Assembly: GCA_038501785.1 (NCBI GenBank)
Contig: JBAMJR010000161.1
Coordinates: 2,690,501 to 2,754,500, forward strand
Source: Myoxocephalus aenaeus
Lineage: Eukaryota; Chordata; Actinopteri; Perciformes; Cottidae
DNA length: 64,000 nt
Direction of reading: 5' to 3'
Shown here: positions 34,064 to 49,050 of the stretch, in pieces
How positions within the stretch are numbered: the stretch's first letter is position 1
Layout of the letters: each line of letters begins with the position of its first letter
The notes under the pieces: generated by a model
What the model saw: only the letters and a program-made list of their open reading frames with translations
Databases searched by the model: none
Told to the model about the DNA's origin: nothing
Translations under genes and position numbers: made by a program

Positions 34064-37000
34064 GGGCTCTGAATAATAGAGGAGTGCTGGCCTGCAGAGA
34101 ATCTGACGTTGGAAACGGCTGAAATGGTTTTGTGAGGTTGCTCCACTTTCCACAGAAAATGAAGATGACTATTTATAAAGTAATGACATGCCTACCAATC
34201 ATTTAAGCTTGGGCTCTGTTGCTGCCGGTCTCCGAGAATAGCAAACACCATCTTCCACTCTCATCAGCATCAAAACTTAAACAGCTACATGGACATCGAC
34301 TTAGCATGTGTAGCAACATAAAGTTCTTATCATGTGGTGAGGATGTTAAGTGCACCGTGAGTGTGCATTATAGCTTGTATGTTGACAATTTAGTTGGTGT
34401 GTGCTCGTGATAAAGAGATGGGTAGAGGGAATATACATTCAGTTGCCAGTTAATTAGGTTCATGCTAAAACTAATACACTGATGCAACAGCCCTGCAATA
34501 CATCCTGCCTCCATGATGGTTATCATGTTCAGTTTTAGTGAAATGATTTTAGAGAGGTGTTGCTTTATCTTAATCGTCTTTTGGATGTTTTGTGGGGCTG
34601 TTGAACCGCGTTGCGTTATTTGGTTAGAGTAAACATCAGAAATACCTCTCAGCAAAGGTAACATGTATCAAAATGAGGGTTAGTGATCCACTCAATCAAG
34701 GCCAACGCAAAAACACAACAAGAATAGAAGAGCACAAGGTAAAACATGTCTGGACATTAGCCTGAATTAAAGTGTGAGTGGCATCCTCGTTTACTCTGTG
34801 CTACCCTTCATGGCATCATTAAGATGATTCCACCTAATCGCATTAGAGCAGCAACATAGTAGAATTATTACTTTACACACAGAAGCCTTAATCTAGGGCA
34901 ACTGGGGATACTGACATTTGTGGCAGAATGGGGAAAAGGCTTACAGGCTATTTACAGCACCTGAAGGAACACTGACAATGTTTTGTGATTTTTTTAAAGC
35001 ATTCGGTACAACAAATTATTAACTTCCACACAGTACATGAAGATCTGCTGGTCCCACAAATGTAATACGTATTGCAGGATCACATTACATTGTACAGGTA
35101 TTTATATTTGGCTGGTCACTGAGAGTAGTTTTTCTGATACTTCATACATATATCTTTGCCCCATAAGCGCACCGGCACAGTCTACTACTCTAGTTCTCAG
35201 TTAGAGGACGAAGCAAAGTGAATCCGGATTAAGACAAACATTAGGGAGTAAACAAGGGTTTAGGGAACAATTATACTCCAGTCTTATCACAAAGACCCGT
35301 TTACAGTATAGTCTGTAACCAAGCAGACCAATCTCCTTGTTATTTTGGTATCATGTTTTCTGTCTCTGCTCATTTTTTCTCCTCTATACTCACATTAAGC
35401 AGGTTCTCACTTCATTATCTGTAATGTGAAGCATAGATTATCTAGCAGTGTCTACTGTGGACAATTTAGTTTTGGTGCGCATGAAACATTTATTTTTCCT
35501 ATTCAATGTATCATGTAGCACCTGATCTTGTTATCTGCTGTTAAACCCCACTGATCTCTAAAGCATCAGACTAAACACAGCAATTGATGATGTGACGCCA
35601 ACAGCATTGCACTGAAACCTGGACTGCAGAGTGATTGAGACAGATGCAACTACAAGTACCTCAACATGTAAAGTCACCATACAATGCAATGAAGCATTCA
35701 ATGAAGCATTTACTCTAGTTGCCATTACCCTAACAGTGAAAGGGTAAACTGATAGCTATTAGCTATATAGTCTTTGAAGTTGGCACATGCACAAATATGA
35801 CCAAAACTAATGTTAAAATGCAGGAAAAGTCACCATCTAAAAGTGAGCAAGTTTACATAAATCTTATTTGAAAATCGTCACAAGAAAGGTCTGAAGATTA
35901 TTGTGATTTTTAATTCCACACAAAGCATCATCCCCTAACCCGTGGAGACACCCTCAAATCAGATAATTACAAATACGATTAATTTGAAAGATGGTTGGAT
36001 CCCAAAATGATTAAACACTAAATAAGTATCAGTTGAACCATGTTTATGTACTGCAATACTATTACTGTTTCTTGAGAACATCTTGCAATTGTCAATAGTA
36101 ATCAATGTCACTAATAGTGCAGGCCTCACATAGACAAGTAAACTGAAGCCACAGCACACCAGCAACCAGCTGAGCGGCATCTTTTAATGAGACATGATGA
36201 GATAAGCAATGTCAATAAGGAGTCATTTAACAAGACAGAACAACACGTAGCATATGTGCATGTGATGCAAGTTGATCATATAGTTGCTTTGTGCATAGCA
36301 TGCCATCAAATCAACCAACATAAAGAGCAATATTGCAACCAATGAAACTAAAACACAATCTTCCTTTTCTGATGAGTAAGTCTTTGCCTTATTATATTAG
36401 GAGAGGACCATGTGGAATTGTTTTTATACGACAAACAAAGCAACAACGTTCCCTAACATTAACCTAAGAATACAACAACAACCATACTCTTACCTGAAAC
36501 AGTAATTTTCTGAACTGCAACCCTAATAAAACTCAACTAGACCTAAACAAATGTTGTATAATTGTAGTTAGAATACAATTAAAATGTGCACTTTTTGTTG
36601 TGACCTCACTGACCTCACTGACATAAACACAGACACATGCATTTGTGTGTGTGTTTAAAAATGACACATGTAAGTGCAGCAGACACATTAAGAAAAATAG
36701 GGGGCTGAAAGTACCAGATAAAAAGCCTTTTATGACACCTTTTTTAAATATACAACTATGACTGCTCAGTATGTCTGAGAGTTCTCACTCAGCAAATTAA
36801 GTAGCCCTTCACAATTGTTAATGTCAAGTCATTTCAACAACAAATAATTTAAATAGCCACTCTGGGTTCACATATGACACACAAGTACACAGTTGCAGAG
36901 AATAGGTTCAGATTATTCCATCGTTGGCTCCAGGACTGAGGCTGTGAAGAGCCAGACTACGGTTTGGTAGTGTGTCCGGTCTCTCCTCTTTTACTGCTGT

Positions 37001-39230
37001 CATAAGGCTGAGAGAAAGAGGAAGGTGCTCCGACATATTCAGCTCTACTCACGGCTACAGAGTATACAGAGAGAGGAGGTATAGTGTAGAGAAGACAGGC
37101 TGTCTCTCAGAAAGAGAGTGGAGAAAGGAGAGAGCTTGATATAATGAAGGGGCAAAGCTATGTTTTTCAATAGGAATTTACCAACTGAGCTAAGAATAAC
37201 ATACCTACTCAAAAAGGATTGGTGAGAGAGTAACACAGCCTCCAAAAGCAGTCAGCCATTTTCTATCAGCTTGTAATTACATGAACAGACAGGAGGGGGC
37301 ATAAGAGAGAGTACCAGCTTGAGGAAAACAGGATGCGTGGGAGGGGGACATAGATGAAGAAAATCAGAATCAGATGATTTGCACAAGAATGAGAGAAAAG
37401 AAGAGATTCTGACACAAAGAGGACTGAAGAAACCAGCAAATGAAAAGAAACCAGTAGAAGGTGAAGCTGAGAAGGAAAGCACGCCATGCTGGAGCATAGT
37501 GGGGTAGTGATAACGAGAACAAAGGCAGAGGAAGAAGGAGAGGGGGAGCCAGTCGGTGGGAGGAGAGAGTGGGATATGAGTCAGGCTTACAGCATTAACA
37601 CTCATCTTCCACACCCATGTCTCATTGTTTTATTCATACACTGCACCCACAAGGTAAGATGGCGGGAAACATGGACGAAGATTTAGAGATCGGTACACAT
37701 GTAAACATACACAGCTCAAGTGTATGTGGTTACAGGGAGTCACATAACTGAATATCCAAAATGTCATGATAAAGTAATAGCTTTAACCCAAAATGCCAAA
37801 GTCCCTGATGTAAATGTTTCATGACAGATGGTTTGTCTAAAAATAAACACAGCAGACCAACTTTACGAAATGAAAAGCTACATGTGGGATGAGATGACTC
37901 ACCAACTAACAGCTCACTGGTTCACACTCCAGAAGATGACCAGAAGGAGTCAAATGGCACTCAGACCATTTGAAAAATAAGAAGAAAACGGAGAAGACGT
38001 TTCAGGCTGTAGCTTTAAATTAGTGTTAAAAAAAATACTTTCTCTCTGTATCTACATGATCATATAAATGTTGTGTAATCACATGCACTTGATATCAGCA
38101 TTGTGACTCCCTGTGCTTCACCAAAAGACCACAGAATGTACTACTGTACTGTACTGTACACATAAATACTGACTACAATGTCCTGTTTTAATAGAAAGGG
38201 ATATTTGCATTGTATCTTTTAAGGAAAAATTACAACAAAAACTACAGTTCTTTTTTTTAAAGATTTGACCAGATTAACTCAATTACCTCAACTAAAGAGA
38301 CATACTTGAAAATATCTACAAAGTTGTTTCTGTATTAGTTTTCATACAGCCTAGTAAATGTAAAACATGTATTAAAATAAAAAGTCAGGTTACAGTACTG
38401 CATTGTGGTTACATTGAAGAAGTAATACAAACATGTAAGCATGACAAAACAGCTTTATTGTTGTGGAAATTCAAACAGACAGCGGTCAGATAAATAAGAA
38501 TGCACTTGCTAAAAACAAGGCAAAGCAATTACCCAAGATGCTTAGTGGGGTGGGGGAATAGCCACAGGGGCAAGAGGAACCCTGCAGCTAGAGTCTGGAT
38601 CCATCTAACAGCCAACATCTGATCCCATCCATTTCTGCATGGCCAGAAATGAATACAACATACGGTATTTAATCAGACAAGTGTATAGCAACTGTGGCCT
38701 TATACCCCATCTACTCTAGTGAGCAGTGCAGGGATCCTGCTGGAAGAAAGCAATCCTCTTACTGAGTCTAAACAGCTCACTCTGGATCTCCCTCACCCAT
38801 TCATACATTATATTACTCAGAGATCACAGCCCCATCCCATAAATCTAGATATCAGTACACAACAGGATGACCATACAGGAGACTTTCAACCAACTGTGTC
38901 TTCACTTGTTTTCCACTTAATAGCTGTCTGTCTTGCATGCTGTCTTGCTCTAGCTGCTCAGTCAGTTCAATCCTCCAGGCATGCACTCATGACCTAAGCG
39001 CAGCAGCAGATGTTGTGGCAGTATGAGCAGCGATGCCAAGTGCAGTGCAGACCTACATCTGTTCTGGTCTCTGTTGATTCAGAAAATAAACTACTATTTA
39101 AATATATAGCACTCATCTTAACTGCTCATAACAAAGCTATCAAGCACTGGTTTTACATCAGACACAGATATGTTTTTTTTAAATTCTATTAATAATACAA
39201 TTGCAGGTAAATTATGACATTATTAAGATA

Positions 39231-40451
39231 CACTCACCTAAAGGATTATTAGGAACACCTGTTCAATTTCTCATTAATGCAATTATCTAATCAATCAATC
39301 ACATGGCAGTTGCTTCAATGCATTGAGGGGTGTGGTCCTGGTCAAGACAATCTCCTGAACTCCAAACTGAATGTCAGAATGGGAAAGAAAGGTGATTTAA
39401 GCAATTTTGAGCGTGGCATGGTTGTTGGTGCCAGACGGGCCGGTCTGAGTATTTCACAATCTGCTCAGTTACTGGGATTTTCACGCACAACCATTTCTAG
39501 GGTTTACAAAGAATGGTGTGAAAAGGGAAAAACATCCAGTATGCGGCAGTCCTGTGGGCGAAAATGCCTTGTTGATGCTAGAGGTCAGAGGAGAATGGGC
39601 CGACTGATTCAAGCTGATAGAAGAGCAACTTTGACTGAAATAACCACTCGTTACAACCGAGGTATGCAGCAAAGCATTTGTGAAGCCACAACACGCACAA
39701 CCTTGAGGCGGATGGGCTACAACAGCAGAAGACCCCACCGGGTACCACTCATCTCCACTACAAATAGGAAAAAGTGGCTACAATTTGCAAGAGCTCACCA
39801 AAATTGGACAGTTGAAGACTGGAAAAATGTTGCCTGGTCTGATGAGTCTCGATTTCTGTTGAGACATTCAGATGGTAGAGTCAGAATTTGGCGTAAACAG
39901 AATGAGAACATGGATCCATCAACCCTTGTTACCACTGTGCAGGCTGGTGGTGGTGGTGTAATGGTGTGGGGGATGTTTTCTTGGCACACTTTAGGCCCCT
40001 TAGTGCCAATTGGGCATCGTTTAAATGCCACGGCCTACCTGAGCATTGTTTCTGACCATGTCCATCCCTTTATGGCCACCATGTACCCATCCTCTGATGG
40101 CTACTTCCAGCAGGATAATGCACCATGTCACAAAGCTCAAATCATTTCAAATTGGTTTCTTGAACATGACAATGAGTTCACTGTACTAAAATGGCCCCCA
40201 CAGTCACCAGATCTCAACCCAATAGAGCATCTTTGGGATGTGGTGGAACGGGAGCTTCGTGCCCTGGATGTGCATCCCACAAATCTCCATCAACTGCAAG
40301 ATGCTATCCTATCAATATGGGCCAACATTTCTAAAGAATGCTTTCAGCACCTTGTTGAATCAATGCCACGTAGAATTAAGGCAGTTCTGAAGGCGAAAGG
40401 GGGTCAAACACAGTATTAGTATGGTGTTCCTAATAATCCTTTAGGTGAGTG
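39231..40451 (+). mobile_element. Complete Tc1/mariner-superfamily transposon, DD36E type
   Basis: 1221 bp bounded by perfect 29-bp terminal inverted repeats (39231-39259 and 40423-40451; outer end CACTCACCTAAAGGATTA) and flanked on both sides by TA, the target duplication of this superfamily. It holds one uninterrupted transposase gene. Perfect ends and an intact frame suggest a recent insertion. It sits in the gap and disrupts no exon I can see. Confidence 0.93.
39379..40419 (+). CDS. Tc1/mariner-superfamily transposase (DD36E)
   Basis: Predicted DDE transposase of 346 residues from MGKKGDLSNFERG; the frame is open from an earlier ATG at 39277 (380 residues), but the later start fits the family's N-terminal DNA-binding domain. 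Numbered from the earlier ATG, a helix-turn-helix lies at about 44-80 (FERGMVVGARRAGLSISQSA), a second DNA-binding segment at about 100-150, and the catalytic residues are D189 (AWSDESRF), D280 (FQQDNAPCH) and E317 (SPDLNPIEHLW). There are 36 residues between D280 and E317, so it is DD36E, not the DD34E of classical Tc1. The glycine-rich stretch AGGGGVMVWG precedes the second D. All three catalytic residues are present, so it may be functional. The DD36E family is, as I recall, called Incomer. Confidence 0.92.
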   Translation: MGKKGDLSNFERGMVVGARRAGLSISQSAQLLGFSRTTISRVYKEWCEKGKTSSMRQSCGRKCLVDARGQRRMGRLIQADRRATLTEITTRYNRGMQQSICEATTRTTLRRMGYNSRRPHRVPLISTTNRKKWLQFARAHQNWTVEDWKNVAWSDESRFLLRHSDGRVRIWRKQNENMDPSTLVTTVQAGGGGVMVWGMFSWHTLGPLVPIGHRLNATAYLSIVSDHVHPFMATMYPSSDGYFQQDNAPCHKAQIISNWFLEHDNEFTVLKWPPQSPDLNPIEHLWDVVERELRALDVHPTNLHQLQDAILSIWANISKECFQHLVESMPRRIKAVLKAKGGQTQY

Positions 40452-40453
40452 TA

Positions 40454-41646
<1,193 letters not shown>

Positions 41647-44600
41647 CGATGCACAAACTCTGAAGGACAGTACAGATCAAACTGTTCAGCAGAATCTGGC
41701 CAGCATGCAGTTTATGTGGAATGATATAATATTACCTAAAACAGTGGTATAACTTCATATACCACCTCCCTTTCTCCAGTCACAGAGCCTCATCAGCCTA
41801 ATTAGTGAAAGATAACTCTAGTCAACCTTGTCAACTGTACGTGAGTGGTGATTAAAATCAATATTCAGTGACACAGAAACAGAAACGCTAGCACTCTGAG
41901 TTAACCCAGTGTGGTTATCAAATAGATGCCAGATCTGTCTTTCGAGAGCAATGCTTTTTTTTTTCTTCTTTTTTTCCTTTTGTTCTGCGTTTTAAGCGAC
42001 ATTGTTTAAGTACGATGTTGTGGACCTCAATGCTGTTCGTGTGCTCTGCCAAAGCCTTAGCTGATCCAAGTTATCCTGTTCTCTTTTTAAATATAAGGTT
42101 TATTAGGGGAAATGTTACAGGTATACATTATATACGTGCCTTATTTACCTGCCTCTACGCTTCAGCTAATTGTGCTTGTTAACCATTATTTAATGCCTGT
42201 GATTTTCTCCCCTGATTGGAAACTGCAAATATGAGAGAGTGAAAAGGAACATAATATAATATTGAAGTGGTGAGAGGGCTTATCTCAGTGCCCATAAATT
42301 ACTTACAATTACTGATATAATGGAACAAGGGAAAGCAAGGTTTATACTGAAAGAAAGATGTATATAGAGACTTAAAGTGTGCAAAGTATGACAGTAAAGC
42401 GGGGCACAGATATAATAAAATAGTTAAAACTAGCATCTTAACTAGATTCATGTAATGTATACAGTATACTGAGCAAGTCAGAATGAGCAGCGTGATACAG
42501 AAGCTGAAATTATCCCAGCATTAACCATCTATAAACATGTGTCATTATATTCCCAGGGACATGGGTCAGCTGGTGTTATTGTTTGGTTCATTTTGCATGT
42601 TTGGGAGCTGTTGTCTGTCCTGTCTCGTTTCAGTGGTGGAAGTTAAGTCTGGGATGGAAGATGAAAGCTGCTTGGTACAGTTGTTTATAAAACATAAGAG
42701 TTGACTCAGAGTAATGTCTGAAGTCCTAAAAAAAAAGCCACGTCCTCATGATAAGAATAATTTTCTGTCAAGACAGGACGTCAGATTTTTGCCACGGGGC
42801 TTTGATTGGTATAATTGTCTCACAGTATGTCTTTATTTCTCTCTGTAAGTCACTACATCACCAAAGGGAACATGCTCTGCTTGTTCCCGGTTTTCTCCCA
42901 GCCCCCTTTCTTCTGTGAAAGTGTCTCACAGTAAATTGGATTAGGCAAGGAGTGTGTGTGCAATGTGTGTGCTTCTATGAGCACGAGTGTGCACATGTGA
43001 AGTGTCAACATAAAGATAGTAGCTGTTTTCGTTGTGCTGTGTGTGTAAATTAGATTACCATCACTGCTGCTGACCTCAATGCGCCGTCCTCCAACAAAGC
43101 TGGAGCAATAAGAGAGAATGTGGCCTACTGACACACAACAGCACATGCACCATCCACAGCCACAACCCTACAGGCATGAGGCACAGCAACACAGAGCTGA
43201 AAAGCATGTGGCAGAATGAGAGAGGAGATAGACAGAAAGAAACGGACAGAAAATGATAGGGAGACAGACAAGGAAGGCATATGAAAGGGGAAACGAAGGA
43301 CGGTGACATAAAAGCGGGAAAAGGAGGCCAAGAGTGGGATGGGGGAGGGGAAAACTTAGAGTGATATCAATACGGAGGGAGGGTGCAGGAGGAGGAGAGA
43401 AATAGTGAAGAGGCAGAGAGGCAGAGAAGGAAGCTGCTAAGATGGAGAAAGGAAAAGCCACGGCATGAAAACAGAACAGGGATTGAAGCAGCGATGTCTT
43501 GTAGAGTTGCATTCACATTGGAGTATCCAACAAAAGAGGCCAGACATAGGGGAGTCGAGAATGGACAGTGCAATGAAAAGGAGACACATTTTGAGAGGTG
43601 AACATAACATGTGGGAATAGGGGTAAAGGAAGTGGATGCAGAGGAAGTTAAAAAGGAAAGGCAAAAAAGGGTCCGGGCATGTCTGTATGTGTAAATGCAG
43701 AAGAGCAGCCGCATAATATAGAGGAGCCATTTGTCTCAAACTGCTGACATAACAGTACAGTACACACAGTCTTGCTGTAACAGCTGTGTCTCCTCCTTCT
43801 CTGACATGTAGCTTGTTCCCTTGCCCTCTCACCCTCTCACCCTCTGTCACTGAATACGGTTTAATGAGGGTAATGTTCTCATCCACTTAACAAAGACAAC
43901 ATACACAGACACACTAACCACAAGGGTCATTGCACTGTGGATGATGTTCAGTGCAGACACTCGGCATGCAAACACAATTGCACAGATCTGCTCAGCCAGC
44001 CAGGCAGACAGCCAGAGCTACTGGAGCAAGCAGCCACACCCCCGCCAAAGAGAGCATACAGAACGGAAATGCAAGATTATACTACGAGAGACATAATATA
44101 TTTAATTTATAGTCTCTTGTTGTACAGTAAACTTTTCAATCAAAATCAAGATCACCATGGAGATGCATTTTGAAAATGCTATCTTGTGTTAATTGTGCCA
44201 ACATCTGCCTGTTTTTACATAATCAATCATTAGTGTTGATTCATCAGACCAGGGCACATCCCCTTGTGCTTGTGTTCTGAATGCAGCTCATGACCCTACT
44301 TGTAATTCATCCACTCCTCGCTCATCTGCTTGTCTCTGCCAGAAATGCTGTGGAAAGGTAACCAGCTCCCTGTGTAACCAGAGACACCCAATGTGATCCA
44401 CCGACATCACACTGCACTTTTTTAGGTTTAATGAGATGCACTCATTTTTAATCACATCAATAAATCTTGTCTGGGCATCTGCTGTCCAAGCACAGCTTAG
44501 CACTGCTGCTGTAAAGCCTCACACTTTTTAATCTCACACACAAACAAGTGCACATGAAATATGCACACATACACACAGACTGTATGTACACATGCACTGT

Positions 44601-45176
44601 ATATAACTAGACAGAGGAAGTACAGAGAAAGTGTGTTCAGCCGTTACTTCATGAAGCCGAGCTGCAGCCTTACACTGAATCTGATCTGATGCTTTTCCTT
44701 CTTGCATTCACATTGCGTCCAGCTTTATTTCACGCGCCGCTTAGTGGGTCAAAGTATTCTGTTAGGTTTCAACAAAGACACATCAGGTAAAAATACATGT
44801 TTTCTTCTGAAAATAATTTATATGGAGGAAATCTATGGTTGACCCAGTTGTTTGAGAGAAAAGATTATCTCCATACTCTAAAATATCTAATTAGAAGCTC
44901 AACTATTCCTGCCTTCGTTATTGCTTTGATATCTGCACCATCTGTTAACTGATTTACAAACGAGATTTCACTGACACAATCCATGTGCTTCTATCTTAAT
45001 ACACCCATTTTCATTTAATACTGTGAGATGTCTATAGATGAGCCGTACAAAAGCCACTTCCCCTCCCCCCTCCTCTACTGCTCTCTCCATCCCTCCCTCC
45101 CTCTTCCGCTGCTGTTGCTAAGACAGCTGAGCACATGCTAGTCTGTGGAAACCAGTAGAGGTGGATCTCCTCGTGT

Positions 45177-45191
45177 GTTGCTATGGGCAAC
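45177..45191. promoter_or_regulatory. X-box-like (RFX) motif
   Basis: GTTGCTATGGGCAAC has two RFX half-sites (GTTGCT and GGCAAC) in inverted orientation. It is the best of the three X-box-like motifs in the gap. Confidence 0.4.
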
Positions 45192-46203
45192 ACACAGTGT
45201 TCGAGAATCCGCCCAGAAGTAGCATCCAGACTACACACGTGATAAAATATGACCTATTTCTTTACTGAATCAAAAGGGACCAGTTGCACAGAAGCTGGTG
45301 TGTATCATATATACATACACTGTGGAGAACTACATTATTTAACATTGCTGTCTAGCATTTTTACAAAGCACAAAAAGCCAATCAAATGAAAATGGTATAC
45401 ATGTATAGTGCTTGCTGCTTTGCGGTCCTGTAATGAGTGAAGATCCATGCTGAAGCAAAGTGCCCCAGCCCCACCTGACTGGCTGCACATTGTGATTCAC
45501 TGCACACCAGCCACAGGCTCCCTCTCTTCCTCTCTCTCTGCCGTAGCTGCAGCCATTCATGGACCACTGAATCACCTCCACTACATCAGCAAGCACAGAC
45601 CTCAAGTAACTCTGTTAGCCACTCCGTCACTCCCTTTACACACACGCAAGAACCCAAAGGCACATGAAGGAAAAATATACATAAATATGTGTAAAAGCGT
45701 GTAAAAGACTGACCACGCTTTCTCTCTACTGTTAATAGTTACATATGATGCAGATGTTTGGAAAAGCTTCAGAACTATTTAAAGAAACAATATTTATTGT
45801 TTGCAAATTAGACTTCTGATGTTTTAAGGTTAAGCTAACACAGATGGCTAGTGATGAACTGAACAACTATGAAATGAATCTAAACCTTTACCTATTTCAC
45901 AAGGTTTAACCACAATTTGCTTATATTATGCATTCCAGTTTACATTACTAGTCAAAGTTAATCAGTGCACTGAATACAGAGTTATCAAAGGCCTGAAAGA
46001 AGTCAGATGTGATACAAGCACAGTCAAGAGGCTTTCATTTTCTTAGGGGAAAAGGAAGATTTTTCTTTGGTTCTCTTGTTTTAGAAAGCATGTGTCTTCA
46101 GTATCACAAGAAAGAGTCCAATGCTATTTAGAGACACAATTTCTTATCATTCTAATTTACAGAGCATATTCATTTTACTTGTAAGTATAGGGACAACACA
46201 GCA

Positions 46204-46224
46204 TTCAGGTACAAGGACATCATA
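46204..46224 (+). promoter_or_regulatory. Degenerate RE1-like site 3' of U6
   Basis: TTCAGGTACAAGGACATCAT keeps TTCAG and GGACA with correct spacing but loses the middle (13 of 20). It may be the relic of an RE1 whose variable exon has been lost. Confidence 0.3.
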
Positions 46225-46520
46225 CTAACAGCAGTCCAATGTGTTATTTAGTAATCTGTTACAATAATGTAACAGATTGTGTGAGAACCAACCATACAAC
46301 CAGCTGTAAACCAACAACTCAATTTAGCAGTCACACAACGCACAACCTCGTCATTTCCCTCACTGATACATTTTATGTCTGTGGTCCATTTAACATTCAT
46401 CTGTTCTGAATATGTGGTGAGATTCTGTACTTTTGGCACACCTTAAAAATTAGGTTTTACATCTCACCTATCACCAGCATGCATACCAGAACTGCCTTGA
46501 GATGAAGTGATCTGTCTTAC

Positions 46521-48872
46521 CTCTCCAGTCATAGTCCTCCTGTCAGGGAGCATGAGTGTGTTCGCGTGGCTGCCCGGGACTATAGTAGATCCTATACTCA
46601 TTCTGGGTCCAACTAGCATGTAGCGTTTCTCTCCAGATCTGTACTGGATGCTGTGACACAGTGTCCCGTCATAATTAGGCTCTTGTAGATATTTAGACGT
46701 ATAGTCTGTGGATTTAGAGCACTGCATTGCAATCAGCACGATGATACTGATGAGAAAAAGAGTTGAAACTGAGCCCAAAGTTATCATCAGGTAGAAAGTC
46801 ACGTTATTATCCTCCTCATCCGCTGTTGCACTTTTAACATCAGAGGCAGCAAAAGCCTCTTTGGGCTCCACAACTTTGACAATCACAGTAGCTGTTGCTG
46901 AGAGTGACACGTTCCCATTGTCTTTCACCAGTATGACCAGTTTATGCTGAGCCTCGTCTGTCTCTGTGAATGAGCGAAGTGTTCTGATCTGTCCTGTATA
47001 TCGGTCCAACCCAAAGAGACTGTGGTCAGTAACTTCCTGCAGTGAAAACAGCAGCCAGCCGTTATATCCTATATCAGCGTCATAGGCTCTGACTTTAGTC
47101 ACCAAGTGTCCTGCGTTCACATTGCGGGGAATCTCCTCCACACCTTCAGCAGAACCGTTAGAGCTGACTGGATACAGGATGACTGGAGCGTTGTCGTTCT
47201 GATCCAGAATGAACACGTTCACTGTGACGTTGCTGCTTAGTGACGGAGTTCCAGAATCTGTGGCGACAATTTGGAACTGGAACGTTTTCAGAGTTTCAAA
47301 GTCAAAACTTTTTAGAGCCAAAATGTCTCCACTTTCAGAGTTTATGTTAAGAAATGATGTAATTTTTTTGTTTTCATTACCATTTCTCACAATGTTGTAT
47401 GATATAAGGGCATTATCACCCTCATCACAATCGTAAGCACTCACTGAAAATAAAGAGACTCCTGCTATGTTGTTTTCAATAACATAAAAAGTATATGGAT
47501 GTGTTGAAAACTCTGGACTGTTATCATTCACATCTGATACAGTGACACTAATTGTCCTGTGAGATGACAATGGTTGTTCACCAGCATCTTTACAAGTTAG
47601 TGTTACTTCATACTTGGACTGATGCTCTCTATCCAGCATAGATTTGGTGACTATGGAGTACATATTGTCTTGTAAAGATGGTGTTAATGTAAAAGGTACA
47701 TCCTCACTGATATAACAGATCACCTTTCCATTCAAACCTGAATCATTATCATTCACACTTATCAACGCTACTGTCGTTCCAGGTTTGGAGTCCTCGGGAA
47801 TTGCACTTGAAAAGGATGTCACCTCAATCTCAGGTGTGTTGTCATTCAGGTCCACAATAGTAATTACAACACTTTTTTCTGTTGCTAGGGGGACTGGTCC
47901 TTTATCAGACGCTTTGATGTCAATTTCATACCTGTCTTTTGCTTCAAAATCTACCAGTCCTTTAACTATAATTTCACCAGTATTAGTGTCCACTTCAAAA
48001 AGTTTACGTAATTTATTATTTACATTATTGCCGAATGAATAGACAACCTCCCCGTTTAAGCCATCATCTAAATCAGTGGCGTTTACTTGCATGATAGTTG
48101 TGCCAATGGGGGAATTTTCCTTCAGCACTGCGACATATGATTCTTTGTCAAAAACCGGCATATTGTCATTTACATCCAAAACATGAACGATGATTCTCAG
48201 GGTTCCTGACCTAGCAGGCTTTCCTCCATCAACGGCTGTCAGCAGTAACCTGTGACTTCTTGCAGTTTCCTTATCCAGTGGTTTATGCAAATACAAAACA
48301 GGAATTTTCCCATCCTCTCCTCTATCTTTAACCTCCAGGCGAAAATGGTCATTTTGACTGAGTTTATACAGCTGGATAGAATACGTGTCACTGTCTGGAT
48401 CATGGGCACCTTGTAGTTGAAATCGCGCCCCAGGTAAAGCAGACTCTGATATCTCTAAATGCGTCTCGTTTTCAGAGAAGGTGGGGGAGTGGTCGTTCAC
48501 GTCCAAAACCTCAATAGCGACGTAATGCACCTCTAACGGATTCTCCAACACGGTCTTTATGTTGATGATGCAGGTGCTGATCCGTTCGCACACTTCTTCT
48601 CGGTCAATTTTCCGGCTCACATGTAAGATGCCATTATTGTTCAGTTGGAACAAGGGTTCGGTCGATCCGGAAACGATGCGAAATCCTCGAGCATTCAAAG
48701 CACTGGTATCCAGCCCCAAATCTTTAGCGATATTCCCAACAACAGCACCCACCGTAAGCTCCTCGGGAATCGAGTAACGTAGCTGTGCCGAAGTAATATT
48801 AAAAGTAAGAATCAAACAAAGAATGAGAACGACAGGGCGCTCCAGCCACGCTCTGCATCCTCGTAGTGCCAT
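46521..48872 (-). CDS. Clustered protocadherin variable exon U6 (upstream subcluster)
   Basis: Encodes 784 residues: signal peptide 1-29 (mature start QLRYSIPEEL) and EC linkers at DVNDHSP 124-130, DVNDNMP 233-239, DLNDNTP 341-347, DVNDNSP 447-453 and DQNDNAP 557-563. EC6 is about 564-667, the membrane helix about 693-715, and a 69-residue tail (STDYTSKYLQEPNYDGTLC...) follows. C95 and C101 form the C-X5-C loop. It is the most diverged U member in EC1-EC5 and the only one starting MALRGCR rather than MEQR. Its EC5 (VIENNIAGVSLFSVSAYDCD) is not converted with U2-U4. The exon ends at GAG|GTAAGA, phase 0 like the A exons. Subfamily is uncertain: not alpha (no KNYYSLV) and unlike fish gamma; delta-type is the best guess. 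Confidence 0.92.
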
Positions 48873-49050
48873 ATTGGATAAAATAAAATAAATAAAAAAC
48901 GAAGGTTAGAAATACAAAATGTGATTCTACACAGGAACACACATTTTGAAGAAAAAAGGTTGCCAATATTCGACAATTGTGGGTGAACGACTCAAATATG
49001 TGAAGCCGTTGCCCTGCACGCACAATTGCAACCTGACGCGAAATAGCTCC

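Larger units (their letters stand above)
33088..39228. other. Inter-subcluster gap, part 3
   Basis: AT-rich noncoding sequence with a CTCF-like motif (33418) and a poly(A) tract (34038). Short open frames show no recognisable product. Nothing else seen. Confidence 0.5.

Noticed and set aside
41940..42010. Minus-strand lysine-rich frame, reminiscent of the polylysine end of Pcdh constant exon 3.
   Set aside because: The frame is only a few dozen codons, has a stop just upstream, and lacks the flanking constant-region residues. It is an A/T-rich tract.
43076..43886. Several overlapping minus-strand frames rich in Ser, Leu and Phe.
   Set aside because: They follow a purine-rich + strand stretch that depletes stop codons; no motif, signal or neighbour supports a gene.
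47209..47436. Repeated + strand frames beginning MNTFTVTLLLSDG opposite the U exons.
   Set aside because: Antisense shadow of the conserved EC5-EC6 boundary (SSNVTVNVFI) on the minus strand.
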